From Clostridium_AD sp937920395 (GTDB lineage: Bacteria; Bacillota; Clostridia; Clostridiales; Clostridiaceae): DNA of 64,000 nt. The position numbers and the translations under genes were made by a program. The notes below the pieces were generated by a model. It was not told the origin of the DNA. It saw only the letters and a program-made list of their open reading frames with translations, and did not search any database. This document shows, one piece after another, positions 52,314 through 60,874 of the stretch (positions within the stretch are counted from its first letter, which is position 1; every line of letters starts with the position of its first letter). The DNA lies in the NCBI GenBank assembly GCA_052274345.1, contig DAVZGP010000004.1:73298-137297 (forward strand), written 5' to 3'.

Positions 52314-52637
52314 TTATTTTAGAAAATCTTCTCTGCGAGGAGTAAACACGTCTAATATTGTTGCATCTTCTAATGCTAAAACACCATGAAGTGCATTTGG
52401 CTTAACATAATAAGTATCACCAGTTTTTACTATTTCCTTTTTACCATCAATGTTTAACTCAAAACTTCCTTTTAGTATGTAACTAATTTGTTCATGCATA
52501 TGTGAATGAACTTCTCCGACTGAACCTTTTTTAAAATGCACTTCAACCATCATTATATTTGTTACTTGTGCTAGTACCTTTCGAGATACACCCTTTCCTA
52601 AATCCTCAAGTTTAACATCATCATTTCTTACTATCAT
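52314..52637 (-). CDS. kdgF: KdgF-like cupin
   Basis: 107 residues from the ATG at 52637 (AAGGAGG 8 bases upstream; the TTG at 52643 is too close). A single cupin barrel with metal ligands in GEVHSHMHEQISYILKG (His at near 50-56, Glu/Gln, and a later HG). KdgF speeds the linearisation of 4,5-unsaturated uronates from pectin or alginate breakdown to 5-keto-4-deoxyuronate, the substrate of KduI. KduI is encoded 3.4 kb away, so the two fit one pathway. Confidence in the exact role is moderate, since small cupins are diverse. Confidence 0.78.
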   Translation of the reverse strand: MIVRNDDVKLEDLGKGVSRKVLAQVTNIMMVEVHFKKGSVGEVHSHMHEQISYILKGSFELNIDGKKEIVKTGDTYYVKPNALHGVLALEDATILDVFTPRREDFLK

Positions 52638-52679
52638 ACTCAATTCCTCCTTAAATTTCTATTGCTCATAAAATAATTA

Positions 52680-52695
52680 TTAATCGTTACCATTG
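52680..52695 (-). promoter_or_regulatory. Candidate operator upstream of the kdgF-like gene
   Basis: TTAATCGTTACCA resembles one half plus centre of the recurring TGTTAACGTTAACA-type palindrome. It lies about 45 bases before the start codon. Confidence 0.4.
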
Positions 52696-52799
52696 GCTAT
52701 TTAAAATATTATACTTATTTGTGATTATCTTAACTTATTTGTTTAATTTATGCAATTTATTATTTGAATTTACAACTATATACCCTTCTGTACTCTATT

Positions 52800-54362
52800 C
52801 TATAAATTGCAGTACTCCTTAGGCGATATATTAGTATACTTCTTAAATGCTTTACTAAAATAATTCTGATCCAAGTATCCAACCTCAAATGCAATTTGTT
52901 TTACTGATTTTTTTCCTTCTATTAGCATACTCTTTGCCTTTTCCATTCTAATTTTAATTATATATTCCTTAATATTTGTACCTTCCACTTTAGAAAAAAT
53001 TCTACTTAAATAAAAACTACTCATAGATATATAATGAGCTAATTTATCTAGACTAACATCATTCATATAATTATTTTCTATATATTTTTTAACCTTTTCC
53101 ACTACATCGATATTTTTGCTCCTTTTATAGCTTGATATGTAAGTTATAAGATTTTTTAGCACTAGACTTACACAATTTTTTAAATCTGAAATTTTTCTTA
53201 AGTTAATAAGTTCTTCAAGGATTTTATTTTTACTAAAATCTTCGAAGTCTTTTCCGGTGAATTTATTTATATCCTCAATAACACTATCTATAATATGTAA
53301 AAGTATTTTTTTTAAAACCACTAGATTAGGACTACCATCTCCGCTCAATAAGTCACTTAAAATAATATCTAATTCAATTATTGCTCCATTTAAATCTTCC
53401 TTTATTACTTTTCCACTTAAAATATGATTAACTTCATTTACATCGCCTGTGATGCTAATATTTGTTTGAAATTTACTACCAATTTGTGTATCTACATTTT
53501 CAAAGTTTTCAGAGCATCTCTTAGCTTCTTTATAAGCGAGATATAATTGATTAATTCCATCGTTAACAGCAGAAATACCTACATATACTGTTATATCATA
53601 TCTTATTTTAAACTCCAATCGCAAATCATTTAACAGACTTTCAAAACCTCTACTTAAAATTTTACTACCAACGGATTCATCAAAGACAAATAATATAATA
53701 TCATTTAAACATATCCCACCAATAATACTCGGAAATAAGATATTCAATTTATTTTTTATTAAAGTTATACTATTCTCATTAAATAACTTTTTTTCATTTA
53801 AATTAAATACAATGCAACAAAACTTAGCACTATCAATTTTAAAAATATCTCTATACTTATTAAATTGATCTTCAGTTAATGTTAATCCATAAGCTATGTT
53901 TTCTACCATTTGTTTTTCAACATAAGGCGATATTTTCTTATAAGTTTCCTTTAATCGAATATTTTTATTTTCTATTAAATTCTTTGTGTTAATTTTATTA
54001 ATTACTTTATTTACTGAGTTTACAAATTCATCATTTGAAAAAGGCTTTAATAAGTAATCGCTTACTCCAATACTTAATGCCTTTTTCGCATAATCAAAAT
54101 AATTAAAAGCAGTAATTATTATAAATTCAGTTTGCGGATAACTTTCTTTAATAATACTACAGGCCTCGAGTCCCTCCATTATCGGCATATGAATATCCAT
54201 TAATATAATATGAGGTTTTAGAAGTATTGCATCATCTACTGCATCCCTTCCATTACTAACCTCATCTACAACTTCAATGCTTTGTGAAAAGTATTTTTTT
54301 AGCAGAAACCGAAGAGCCTTTCTTTCTAAAGCCTCATCTTCAGCAATTAAAAGCTTTATCAA
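52800..54362 (-). CDS. yesN: AraC-type response regulator (YesN-like)
   Basis: 520 residues from the TTG at 54362, giving the family start IKLLIAEDEALERKAL; upstream ATG or GTG codons in the same frame overlap the kinase gene's end and the GGGGGTG ribosome site. The receiver domain (1-120) has the acidic pair near D9 and phospho-Asp in ILMDIHMPIMEG (near residue 55). The middle region (130-410) is a poorly conserved linker. The last 100 residues are an AraC double helix-turn-helix (DVSLDKLAHYISMSSFYLSRIF, QIAFEVGYLDQNYFSKAFKK). YesN-type systems activate uptake of pectin-derived sugars. It overlaps the kinase gene by 23 bases. Confidence 0.88.
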   Translation of the reverse strand: MIKLLIAEDEALERKALRFLLKKYFSQSIEVVDEVSNGRDAVDDAILLKPHIILMDIHMPIMEGLEACSIIKESYPQTEFIIITAFNYFDYAKKALSIGVSDYLLKPFSNDEFVNSVNKVINKINTKNLIENKNIRLKETYKKISPYVEKQMVENIAYGLTLTEDQFNKYRDIFKIDSAKFCCIVFNLNEKKLFNENSITLIKNKLNILFPSIIGGICLNDIILFVFDESVGSKILSRGFESLLNDLRLEFKIRYDITVYVGISAVNDGINQLYLAYKEAKRCSENFENVDTQIGSKFQTNISITGDVNEVNHILSGKVIKEDLNGAIIELDIILSDLLSGDGSPNLVVLKKILLHIIDSVIEDINKFTGKDFEDFSKNKILEELINLRKISDLKNCVSLVLKNLITYISSYKRSKNIDVVEKVKKYIENNYMNDVSLDKLAHYISMSSFYLSRIFSKVEGTNIKEYIIKIRMEKAKSMLIEGKKSVKQIAFEVGYLDQNYFSKAFKKYTNISPKEYCNL

Positions 54363-55851
54363 TATCTTCACCCCCATTAATAGGAATGGAAATTATTACT
54401 TCCATCCCTTCCCCTCTTTCACTTTGAATTTTAAATAAATCCCCCCTATCAAAATAAAGTTCTAATCTTTTTTTCACATTAAAAACTCCGAGTCCAGTTG
54501 ATCTATTTTTTATATCACTCAATAATATATCAATTTTTTCATTATCCATTCCAACACCGTTATCCTTAATACTAATAGAAATAAAATTATTCTTATCCTT
54601 TGCTACAGTAATATGTATTATTCCACCACTATCTTTTTCTTTTAATCCATGAATTATTGCATTTTCAACAATAGGTTGTATAAGCATCGGTGGCACTTTA
54701 ATATTATCCAAAGTTTCGTCAATATTAAATATAAAACTCATTTGATCTTGAAACCTAGTTTCTTGTATAATAACATAGGCTTTAACCATACGAATTTCTT
54801 CCTTTAATTCTACCATTTTGTCCTTGCAGTCCAAATTGTATCTCAATATTTTTGAAGTAGCTTCTATTAGTTTCACCGTTTGATCTGCATCCTCAAACAT
54901 AGCTACTCTACCAATAGTATTTAAAGTGTTGAATAAAAAATGTGGATCCATCTGTGATTGCAATGCTGACAATTGTGTTTCCTTAATTAATTTGTCCTTC
55001 TCAGTGTTTTTAAGCTTTTCGGCATGGTACCTATTTTCAATTTCAGCTTTTTCATTTAATTCCTGTATAAATTCACGAATACTATATTTCATCTTATCAA
55101 AAGCCTTAGCAAGACTATTTAGCTCCTCATATTTTTGATCCTTAAGATCTGGTATCCCCCATTTTGCATCAGTTAAAAGTTCAGCATAAGACCTAAGTTT
55201 ACCTATCGTATTGTTTAAATCGTGGCTTACCATCATAGTAAAAACAAAACTAACTAAAATAATGAATATTAACCCAGTATAAATTTTGCTCTCTGTATTA
55301 TTGTACTTCTGCACAGAAATAGAATATTTATTATTACTATACTGCAAATATGACACTAACAATGACTCCGAATGTTTAGTTATATAAGTAAATAGAGTTT
55401 TTATTTCAGTTAATTTATTATAACTACTTGGATCTAGTCTTTCTGAATTAATAACTTTACTCATTAAATGATAAGACTTAGTCTTATAAATATCATACAT
55501 GTTATTTAAATTTCTTAAATAAATACTACTATTTTCATCTTTTTCGATGTAGGGTTGAATTTGGAGCAATAAATTATCTATTTTATTATTTGAATCAGTA
55601 TATTTTTGAATATTACTATCATCTTTTGTTTTTATAAACATATCGAAATAACCCCAACTATTACTAAATTCTAGTGATAGTGTACTCAATTTTATATTTA
55701 TATTTGTATAATCATCATAATTCTTAGCAGTTATTTTTTTTTCATACAAAGAAAAAATGAAACCAATACTCATTAGTAATATAATAAGTATAAAATTATT
55801 AAAAACCTTTCCTCCTATTGACCTTTTACTAGTAAATTTCTTTAATTTCAT
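54340..55851 (-). CDS. yesM: YesM-type sensor histidine kinase
   Basis: 503 residues. Two transmembrane helices (about 13-33 and 180-205) flank an extracellular sensor domain; a HAMP-like region follows. The histidine-kinase core has the phosphoacceptor motif SQMDPHFLFNTLNTIGRV (His near residue 300) and a GHKL ATPase with PPMLIQPIVENAIIHG and DNGVGMDNEKI. This is the LytS/YesM class, typically sensing extracellular sugars. With the overlapping YesN-like regulator it should respond to oligogalacturonides or related ligands and activate the neighbouring transporter; the ligand is inferred. Confidence 0.9.
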   Translation of the reverse strand: MKLKKFTSKRSIGGKVFNNFILIILLMSIGFIFSLYEKKITAKNYDDYTNINIKLSTLSLEFSNSWGYFDMFIKTKDDSNIQKYTDSNNKIDNLLLQIQPYIEKDENSSIYLRNLNNMYDIYKTKSYHLMSKVINSERLDPSSYNKLTEIKTLFTYITKHSESLLVSYLQYSNNKYSISVQKYNNTESKIYTGLIFIILVSFVFTMMVSHDLNNTIGKLRSYAELLTDAKWGIPDLKDQKYEELNSLAKAFDKMKYSIREFIQELNEKAEIENRYHAEKLKNTEKDKLIKETQLSALQSQMDPHFLFNTLNTIGRVAMFEDADQTVKLIEATSKILRYNLDCKDKMVELKEEIRMVKAYVIIQETRFQDQMSFIFNIDETLDNIKVPPMLIQPIVENAIIHGLKEKDSGGIIHITVAKDKNNFISISIKDNGVGMDNEKIDILLSDIKNRSTGLGVFNVKKRLELYFDRGDLFKIQSERGEGMEVIISIPINGGEDIDKAFNC

Positions 55852-55969
55852 TTTAAGCTCCTTTAAAACAAATAATACCTTTTGTAATTTTTATGTATAA
55901 TATATAAAATGTTACATCATTATACCTTTATTATACTATCTAATTCATATACAGTCTAACAATTATTAT

Positions 55970-56013
55970 AACAAAAAAGTGATACATATGAATTTAATTC
56001 AATGTATCACTTT
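55970..56013 (-). terminator. Terminator after kduI
   Basis: AAAGTGATACAT pairs with ATGTATCACTTT and T residues follow on the minus strand. Confidence 0.85.
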
Positions 56014-56030
56014 TAATGTTTGTTTTATAT

Positions 56031-56861
56031 TTATTTTATATCTTTAGTTAAGACTGCATCCATATCTGTAAACTCCTGATTTTCTCCAACCATACCCCAA
56101 ATGAAAGTATAGTTTTTTGTTCCAACACCTGAATGTATAGACCAGCTTGGTGAGATAACTGCTTGTTCATTTTTCATAACAATATGTCTTGTCTCTTGTG
56201 GTGTTCCCATAAGATGAAATACAACATTTTCTTCATCCATATCGAAATATAAGTATACTTCCATACGTCTATCATGAGTATGGCAAGGCATTGTATTCCA
56301 TACACTACCCGAACTAAGTATTGTCATTCCCATAACTAATTGACAGCTTTTGCAAACTGCTGGATGAACATATTGGTTTATTACTCTTTTATTACATTCT
56401 TCATCTGAACCCGCTTGGACCTTATTAGCCTTTTCTAAACTGATTTCTACTGTAGGATAGTTTTTATGTGCTGTTGCACTATTCATATAAAATTTAGCTG
56501 GATTTTTAGCGTCCACACTTGTAAAACTAATTTCTTTAATTCCTAGTCCAACATAAAGACCGTCTCTAGCTCCTAGTTCATGTTTTTCACCATCTAAAGT
56601 TACTGTTCCTGCTCCACCAATATTGATAACCCCCAGTTCACGTCTTTGTAGAAAATAATCACAACCTAAAGCTTTACTTCCCTCAAGTACAAGAGCCTTA
56701 TTGGTTGGCACTATACCTGCAACTATTATTCTATCAATATGACTATAAACCATCTTTATTTCACCTGTCACAAATAAATCCTCAATTAAAAAATGTTTCC
56801 TTAATTGCGTAGTATCATAACTCTTTGCATCTTCATCATTACTTGCATATCTTATTTCCAT
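56031..56861 (-). CDS. kduI: 5-keto-4-deoxyuronate isomerase
   Basis: 276 residues, the size of KduI (about 278). It isomerises 4-deoxy-L-threo-5-hexosulose uronate to 3-deoxy-D-glycero-2,5-hexodiulosonate in pectin catabolism. The cupin metal site is seen in TMPCHTHDRRMEVYLYF (near residues 195-210) with a following Glu and His. The N-terminal MEIRYASNDEDAKSYDTTQL is family-typical. It follows the LacI-type regulator gene by 57 bases and shares its operon. The downstream step enzyme KduD is not in the window. Confidence 0.93.
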   Translation of the reverse strand: MEIRYASNDEDAKSYDTTQLRKHFLIEDLFVTGEIKMVYSHIDRIIVAGIVPTNKALVLEGSKALGCDYFLQRRELGVINIGGAGTVTLDGEKHELGARDGLYVGLGIKEISFTSVDAKNPAKFYMNSATAHKNYPTVEISLEKANKVQAGSDEECNKRVINQYVHPAVCKSCQLVMGMTILSSGSVWNTMPCHTHDRRMEVYLYFDMDEENVVFHLMGTPQETRHIVMKNEQAVISPSWSIHSGVGTKNYTFIWGMVGENQEFTDMDAVLTKDIK

Positions 56862-56918
56862 TACAATTCCTCCTAATATATTTTTTATTACTAAACTGCT
56901 AATTTAATTACTTCTAGT

Positions 56919-57905
56919 TTATTCGTTACATGATTTTCTTACAATAAGCTCAGGTTGTAATATAATTATTTGTTTAGCAATCTGATGATTATTAATTTCA
57001 GCAATCAAAACTTTTGCTACGATTTCCCCTAGCTCAAATTTTTTTTGGTGAACTGTTGTTAGCGGAATCGTTAACATAGCCGCTTGTTCAATATCATCAT
57101 ACCCTGCTATACCAAGCTCTTTTGGTATTAAAATATTATTCATGTGAGCATACTTCATAACACCCATTGCTACAGAATCATTTATAGTAAAAATAGCATC
57201 TACCTTTTTATTTATAAGGATTTTAGCTAACTTAAAGCCATCTTCAAAATTTGCACTACTGTTTAATAAAATATCATTCTTAATTTCTATATTGCTTTGC
57301 GTTAATATATCTTTATATCCTTTTAGTCTTTCGTTACTTGCAGTAGATGATTCATCACCAAGTATTACTCCAATTCTTCTGTATCCTTGCCTTAGCATAT
57401 GAGAAACTATTTTTCTAGCACCAATATAATTATCATTACCTACATAACTTACTTCTAAATCCTCTACATAATTATCTGCCATTACTAGAGGAACATTTTC
57501 TATAATTTTTTTATAATCACTCGCTTTGGGTTTTACTGGAATAAGTATTATTCCATCAACCCTTTTCTGTGCTAGAAAATCAATATACCTGTTTTCATTT
57601 TCTTTATTCCTATCACTGTTACAGAGAACAAGTCCATAACCTATTTTTTCCAAATATGAACTAACTCCTTTACTCACATATGCATAATATTGATTAGTTA
57701 TATCTGGTATTAGAAGCCCAATCATATTAGTCTTATTTAAAATAAGACTTCTAGCCGCAGCATTAGGTATGTATCCCTTTTCCTTACATGTTTTTAGTAT
57801 TCTCTCTTTTGTTTTCCTAGATATCTCTTTGCTATTATTTAATGCCCTAGATACAGTAGTTGCAGAAACATTACATTCTCTTGCTATATCCTTTATTCCT
57901 ACCAT
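56919..57905 (-). CDS. LacI-family regulator of the uronate locus
   Basis: 328 residues, standard LacI/GalR length. The N-terminal helix-turn-helix is IKDIARECNVSATTVSRALN and the hinge helix EKGYIPNAAARSL; the rest is a periplasmic-binding-protein-like effector domain starting NMIGLLIPDI. It leads an operon with kduI. A perfect 16-bp palindrome lies 31 bases before its start and similar palindromes lie upstream of the GPH symporter remnant. It probably represses uronate genes until a pathway intermediate such as KDG binds. It is comparable to KdgR of Bacillus; effector inferred. Confidence 0.9.
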   Translation of the reverse strand: MVGIKDIARECNVSATTVSRALNNSKEISRKTKERILKTCKEKGYIPNAAARSLILNKTNMIGLLIPDITNQYYAYVSKGVSSYLEKIGYGLVLCNSDRNKENENRYIDFLAQKRVDGIILIPVKPKASDYKKIIENVPLVMADNYVEDLEVSYVGNDNYIGARKIVSHMLRQGYRRIGVILGDESSTASNERLKGYKDILTQSNIEIKNDILLNSSANFEDGFKLAKILINKKVDAIFTINDSVAMGVMKYAHMNNILIPKELGIAGYDDIEQAAMLTIPLTTVHQKKFELGEIVAKVLIAEINNHQIAKQIIILQPELIVRKSCNE

Positions 57906-57936
57906 ATTTTTCTCCTAACCGTTAAATTAATATTTT

Positions 57937-57952
57937 CCGTTAACGTTAACGG
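57937..57952 (-). promoter_or_regulatory. Perfect LacI-type operator before the regulator gene
   Basis: CCGTTAACGTTAACGG is a perfect 16-bp palindrome with a central CG, the usual form for LacI-family binding. A half-similar TAACCGTTAAATTAA precedes it at 57916-57930. Autoregulation is likely. Confidence 0.78.
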
Positions 57953-58001
57953 CTTATCTACACTATACCATTAGTTAATATGTATTACAACATTTAAGCA
58001 C

Positions 58002-58033
58002 AAAAAGACAGACCAGAGAAGGCCTGTCTTTTT
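58002..58033 (-). terminator. Terminator of the HIT-family gene
   Basis: AAAAAGACAGGCC pairs with GGTCTGTCTTTTT across TTCTCT (minus strand). Confidence 0.9.
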
Positions 58034-58073
58034 CAAATATCCTTTATAATTTTTTATATATATGTAATCTTAA

Positions 58074-58499
58074 TTATAAATTTTCTTTTATTTTGTATAT
58101 TAATTGTTTGTATTCTTCATCTTTAAGAAAAACCTTGTCACTCGGTGACATTTCAAATGTTCCTCCAAAAGAAGGTCCACCTTTATATTTAGGAACTATA
58201 TGAAAATGAAGATGAGTCATGGTATCAGCATAAGCGCCATAATTAATTTTATCAGGTGAGAATGCTTTGTTTAAAGCACTTGCCACTCTTGACACATCAC
58301 CCATGAATGCTGAAAGTTCCTCATCAGTTAAATTGAAAATTTCACTTTTATGATCATTATATGCTACAACACATCTACCCTTATAAGTCTGTTCTTTAAA
58401 TAAATACAATGTTGAAGCCTTAAGCTTACATATTTCAATCATTAAATTAGAAAGCCTTTCGTCCTTAACACAATAAAAGCAATCATTATCAAAGTTCAT
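58074..58499 (-). CDS. HIT-family protein
   Basis: 141 residues. A histidine-triad motif THLHFHIVPKY (near residues 95-105) marks a nucleotide hydrolase or transferase of the HIT superfamily. The N-terminal NDCFYCVKDERLSNLMIE has a CxxC pair. Small HIT proteins cleave dinucleoside polyphosphates or AMP-lysine; activity is not predictable. It lies between the broken symporter and the LacI-type gene in the same direction. Its role in uronate use is not apparent. Confidence 0.88.
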   Translation of the reverse strand: MNFDNDCFYCVKDERLSNLMIEICKLKASTLYLFKEQTYKGRCVVAYNDHKSEIFNLTDEELSAFMGDVSRVASALNKAFSPDKINYGAYADTMTHLHFHIVPKYKGGPSFGGTFEMSPSDKVFLKDEEYKQLIYKIKENL

Positions 58500-58581
58500 A
58501 TTAAATCTCCCCTTTTTTTAATACCTTAATTTAATTGTATCATTAACCTTATATTTTGTAATAGTTTTCATTCATTTATTT

Positions 58582-59922
58582 CTATGAATTTCTTTTTCTA
58601 AGGTCACTTGCTATTTCAAGATATTTTTTATCTGTTAAATTATATAATGTACTGATTACAAGCATTGCTATTCCAAGAGCAAAAGCTGGATACAATAGGA
58701 GTAATCCTTTTATTCTAAGTAATGCACCTGATGATTGTGCTACCTTTGGTATATATCCTGTTAATGCTAAACCAATACCAGCGGCAAATCCAGCTACTGA
58801 TTGAGCTATTTTTCATGAAAAGTTAAATACAGAATAAGTTATAGCTCCTCTTTTTTCTCCAGTTTTCCATTCACCATAATCAATAGCATCAGAAACTAAT
58901 GCCCAAGTCATTCCATTAGGAATACTTAATCCGAAGTAAGCTATACTTTGAAGTGCAATAAATGAAACTAAATGTAGTGGTAATACAAAGTTTAGTAAAT
59001 CAGCTATTATACTGATTGCAAATCCAATTATAACTGTATTTTTCTTACCAAATCTTTTTGATAATATCGGCATAGCCACAACACCTAGTAATGAACAGCC
59101 TATAGCTACAAATCCTACATAAGCCATTAATCCCTTATTACCAAGATTATACTGGCAAAAATACAATAACATTGCTGATCTAAGATTAAATGCTGAAATT
59201 GAGAATATTGTCATTAAAATTAGTACAAGTAGTGGTCTGTTAGTAAATATTGTTTTTATTATATCTTTAAAATCTATTTTTTGAGTTTCAACTTTAGCTA
59301 CTGGTACATTTTCTCTACAATTTCTAAAAGTTATATAAAATGCACCTATGCCAAAGAGTGCCATAATAGCAATGGCAACTGGCCATCCCAAGTTTGGATT
59401 ATTAAATTTTGCAACAAGAGGTACCACAACTACAGTTGATATTAACAAAGCCATAGTACTGCCTAATTGCCTAAAAGAAGCAAGCGATGTTCTTTCTTGA
59501 GGATTTTGAGTCATAGTAGCTGCTAGTGTGCCATAAGGAATATTTGTAAATGAGTATGCTACACCCCACGCCATATATGATCCATATGCGTATATGATTT
59601 TACCCTCAAGGGAAAAGTTAGGTGCTAAAAACACAAATACTGATATAATTGCAAGTACTATACTGGCTATAAGCATAATTTGTCTATACTTTCCTGCACC
59701 TGGTTTTCCTTTTCTAGTATCAATAAAAGTTCCGGCTAAAGGATCAACTATTGCATCAAATAATTTTGTGAATAAAAAGACTCCTCCTGCAACTGCTGCT
59801 GGAATACCTGCAACATCTGTAAAGAATTTTAGTAAATAAAGTTGACCCATGTCAAACATAAATCCATTTCCCATATCTCCAAATCCGTATGATATTTTTT
59901 CTTTTAATGTTAATTTTTTTAT
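58582..59922 (-). pseudogene. GPH-family sugar (uronide) symporter gene with start-codon loss and in-frame stop
   Basis: Read through, one frame spans 446 residues, the normal length for a GPH (galactoside-pentose-hexuronide) cation symporter. It starts where AGGAG is followed after 6 bases by ATA instead of ATG (59920-59922), giving IKKLTLKEKISYGFGDMGNG. It is interrupted by TGA at 58813-58815 in YSVFNFS-TGA-KIAQSVAGF, where a Trp codon (TGG) is expected, and continues to TAG at 58582. Both defects are G-to-A changes in the coding strand. The uninterrupted part (58813-59874 region) covers the first ten or so of twelve helices. No tRNA decoding TGA is implied. Sequencing error is an alternative. 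Two LacI-type palindromes precede it. Confidence 0.82.
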
Positions 59923-60087
59923 CTTATGCTCCTCATGTTAATTAAAATTATATTTTTCGAAAAGTTCATTGCAATTATTATTTCTTTAGCTAAAATTTAT
60001 ATTCACCTAATTAAATAATAAATATTATTCCAATTTACTCTGAACACATTAATATTTTTACCTCCATTTTTAAATTTAGTACTTTTA

Positions 60088-60101
60088 TGTTAACGTAAAC
60101 A
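60088..60101 (-). promoter_or_regulatory. LacI-type operator, symporter region, site 1
   Basis: TGTTAACGTAAACA is a near-perfect palindrome with a central CG, matching the site before the LacI-type regulator gene over its core. Confidence 0.65.
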
Positions 60102-60153
60102 ACTCGCTATTTTTTTATTATAACCTTATTTTTTTTAAAAATCAACATAAAAT

Positions 60154-60167
60154 TGTTATCGTTAACA
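60154..60167 (-). promoter_or_regulatory. LacI-type operator, symporter region, site 2
   Basis: TGTTATCGTTAACA, 66 bases from site 1 (about six helical turns), differing from a perfect palindrome at one pair. Two phased sites suggest DNA looping. Confidence 0.65.
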
Positions 60168-60224
60168 TATTTTTATATTGATTGTAGTTTTTTTAACAAA
60201 TAGGCCTAAATTTTAATGTTAATA

Positions 60225-60257
60225 GCAAATATCTTGGTACATAACCTTGATATTTGC
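60225..60257 (-). terminator. Weak hairpin after the yhcH-like gene
   Basis: GCAAATATC pairs with GATATTTGC and is followed by an AT-rich but not T-pure stretch. Confidence 0.5.
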
Positions 60258-60273
60258 AATATTTAACTAATAT

Positions 60274-60723
60274 CTACACTAAAATCTTTACAACTACTTT
60301 TTTAACATGCTTTGTATTTCCAGCATTAATCGTTGGCATGTGAACATCCTCTGGCGCAAATATAGCAAATGTACCCTCCTTTACTAATAACATATCTCCT
60401 TCACCTTTAAGAAAAAAAACATCTTTTTCTTCATTATATTCGCTACTTACTTTCATTTCATTAATATTTGCATATCCTATTCTTTCTCCTCCTGATACTA
60501 CATATTGTATATCAATATGATTTTTGTGTGCTTCCCATTTGCCCTTCTCAATGTCTTTTGTTTCATATTCAGAAACTAAAGCAATAATATTTTTTCCATC
60601 AATTTCATATTTACCGGGTTCAATTTTTGCTAAATCTGTATCTTTAAGATATTTTAATCCCATTTCTATTCTTTGTGACACACCATAATATTGCTCAGCA
60701 TTAGTTAATTTGTTAATTATCAT
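60274..60723 (-). CDS. YhcH/YjgK/YiaL family cupin-like protein
   Basis: 149 residues. The family (DUF386) is a small beta-barrel often found in sugar-acid and sialic-acid operons, where members such as YiaL/EbgC bind or mutarotate sugars. Putative metal-ligand residues include HKNHIDIQYVVSGGERIGY (near residue 67) and AIFAPEDVHMPTI (near 118). It lies between uxaA and the symporter remnant. Role in uronate use likely but exact chemistry unknown. GGAG precedes the ATG. Confidence 0.85.
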   Translation of the reverse strand: MIINKLTNAEQYYGVSQRIEMGLKYLKDTDLAKIEPGKYEIDGKNIIALVSEYETKDIEKGKWEAHKNHIDIQYVVSGGERIGYANINEMKVSSEYNEEKDVFFLKGEGDMLLVKEGTFAIFAPEDVHMPTINAGNTKHVKKVVVKILV

Positions 60724-60812
60724 TTATTACTCCTTCAAATTTATTTTATAATATCTATTTTACTTAGATATCATTTTATTAAAAATCATTTATATCTAAT
60801 AACATTAATAAC

Positions 60813-60861
60813 AAAAAATTAATCCCGTTATTGCCACCATAATATCAGGTGACAATAACGG
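60813..60861 (-). terminator. Terminator after uxaA
   Basis: CCGTTATTGTCACC pairs with GGTGGCAATAACGG and GATTAATTTTTT follows (minus strand). The yhcH-like gene lies beyond it. Confidence 0.82.
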
Positions 60862-60874
60862 TAATTAGGCAGAC

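Larger units (their letters stand above)
59923..60273. other. Regulatory region before the symporter remnant, 351 bases
   Basis: This AT-rich gap contains two palindromic LacI-type sites (60088-60101 and 60154-60167) and a hairpin after the yhcH-like gene. No gene is visible in it. Confidence 0.6.

Noticed and set aside
58813..58815. Selenocysteine or recoded TGA in the symporter
   Set aside because: The family has Trp rather than Cys/Sec here as far as I can judge, no SECIS-like hairpin is apparent, and the start codon is also lost.
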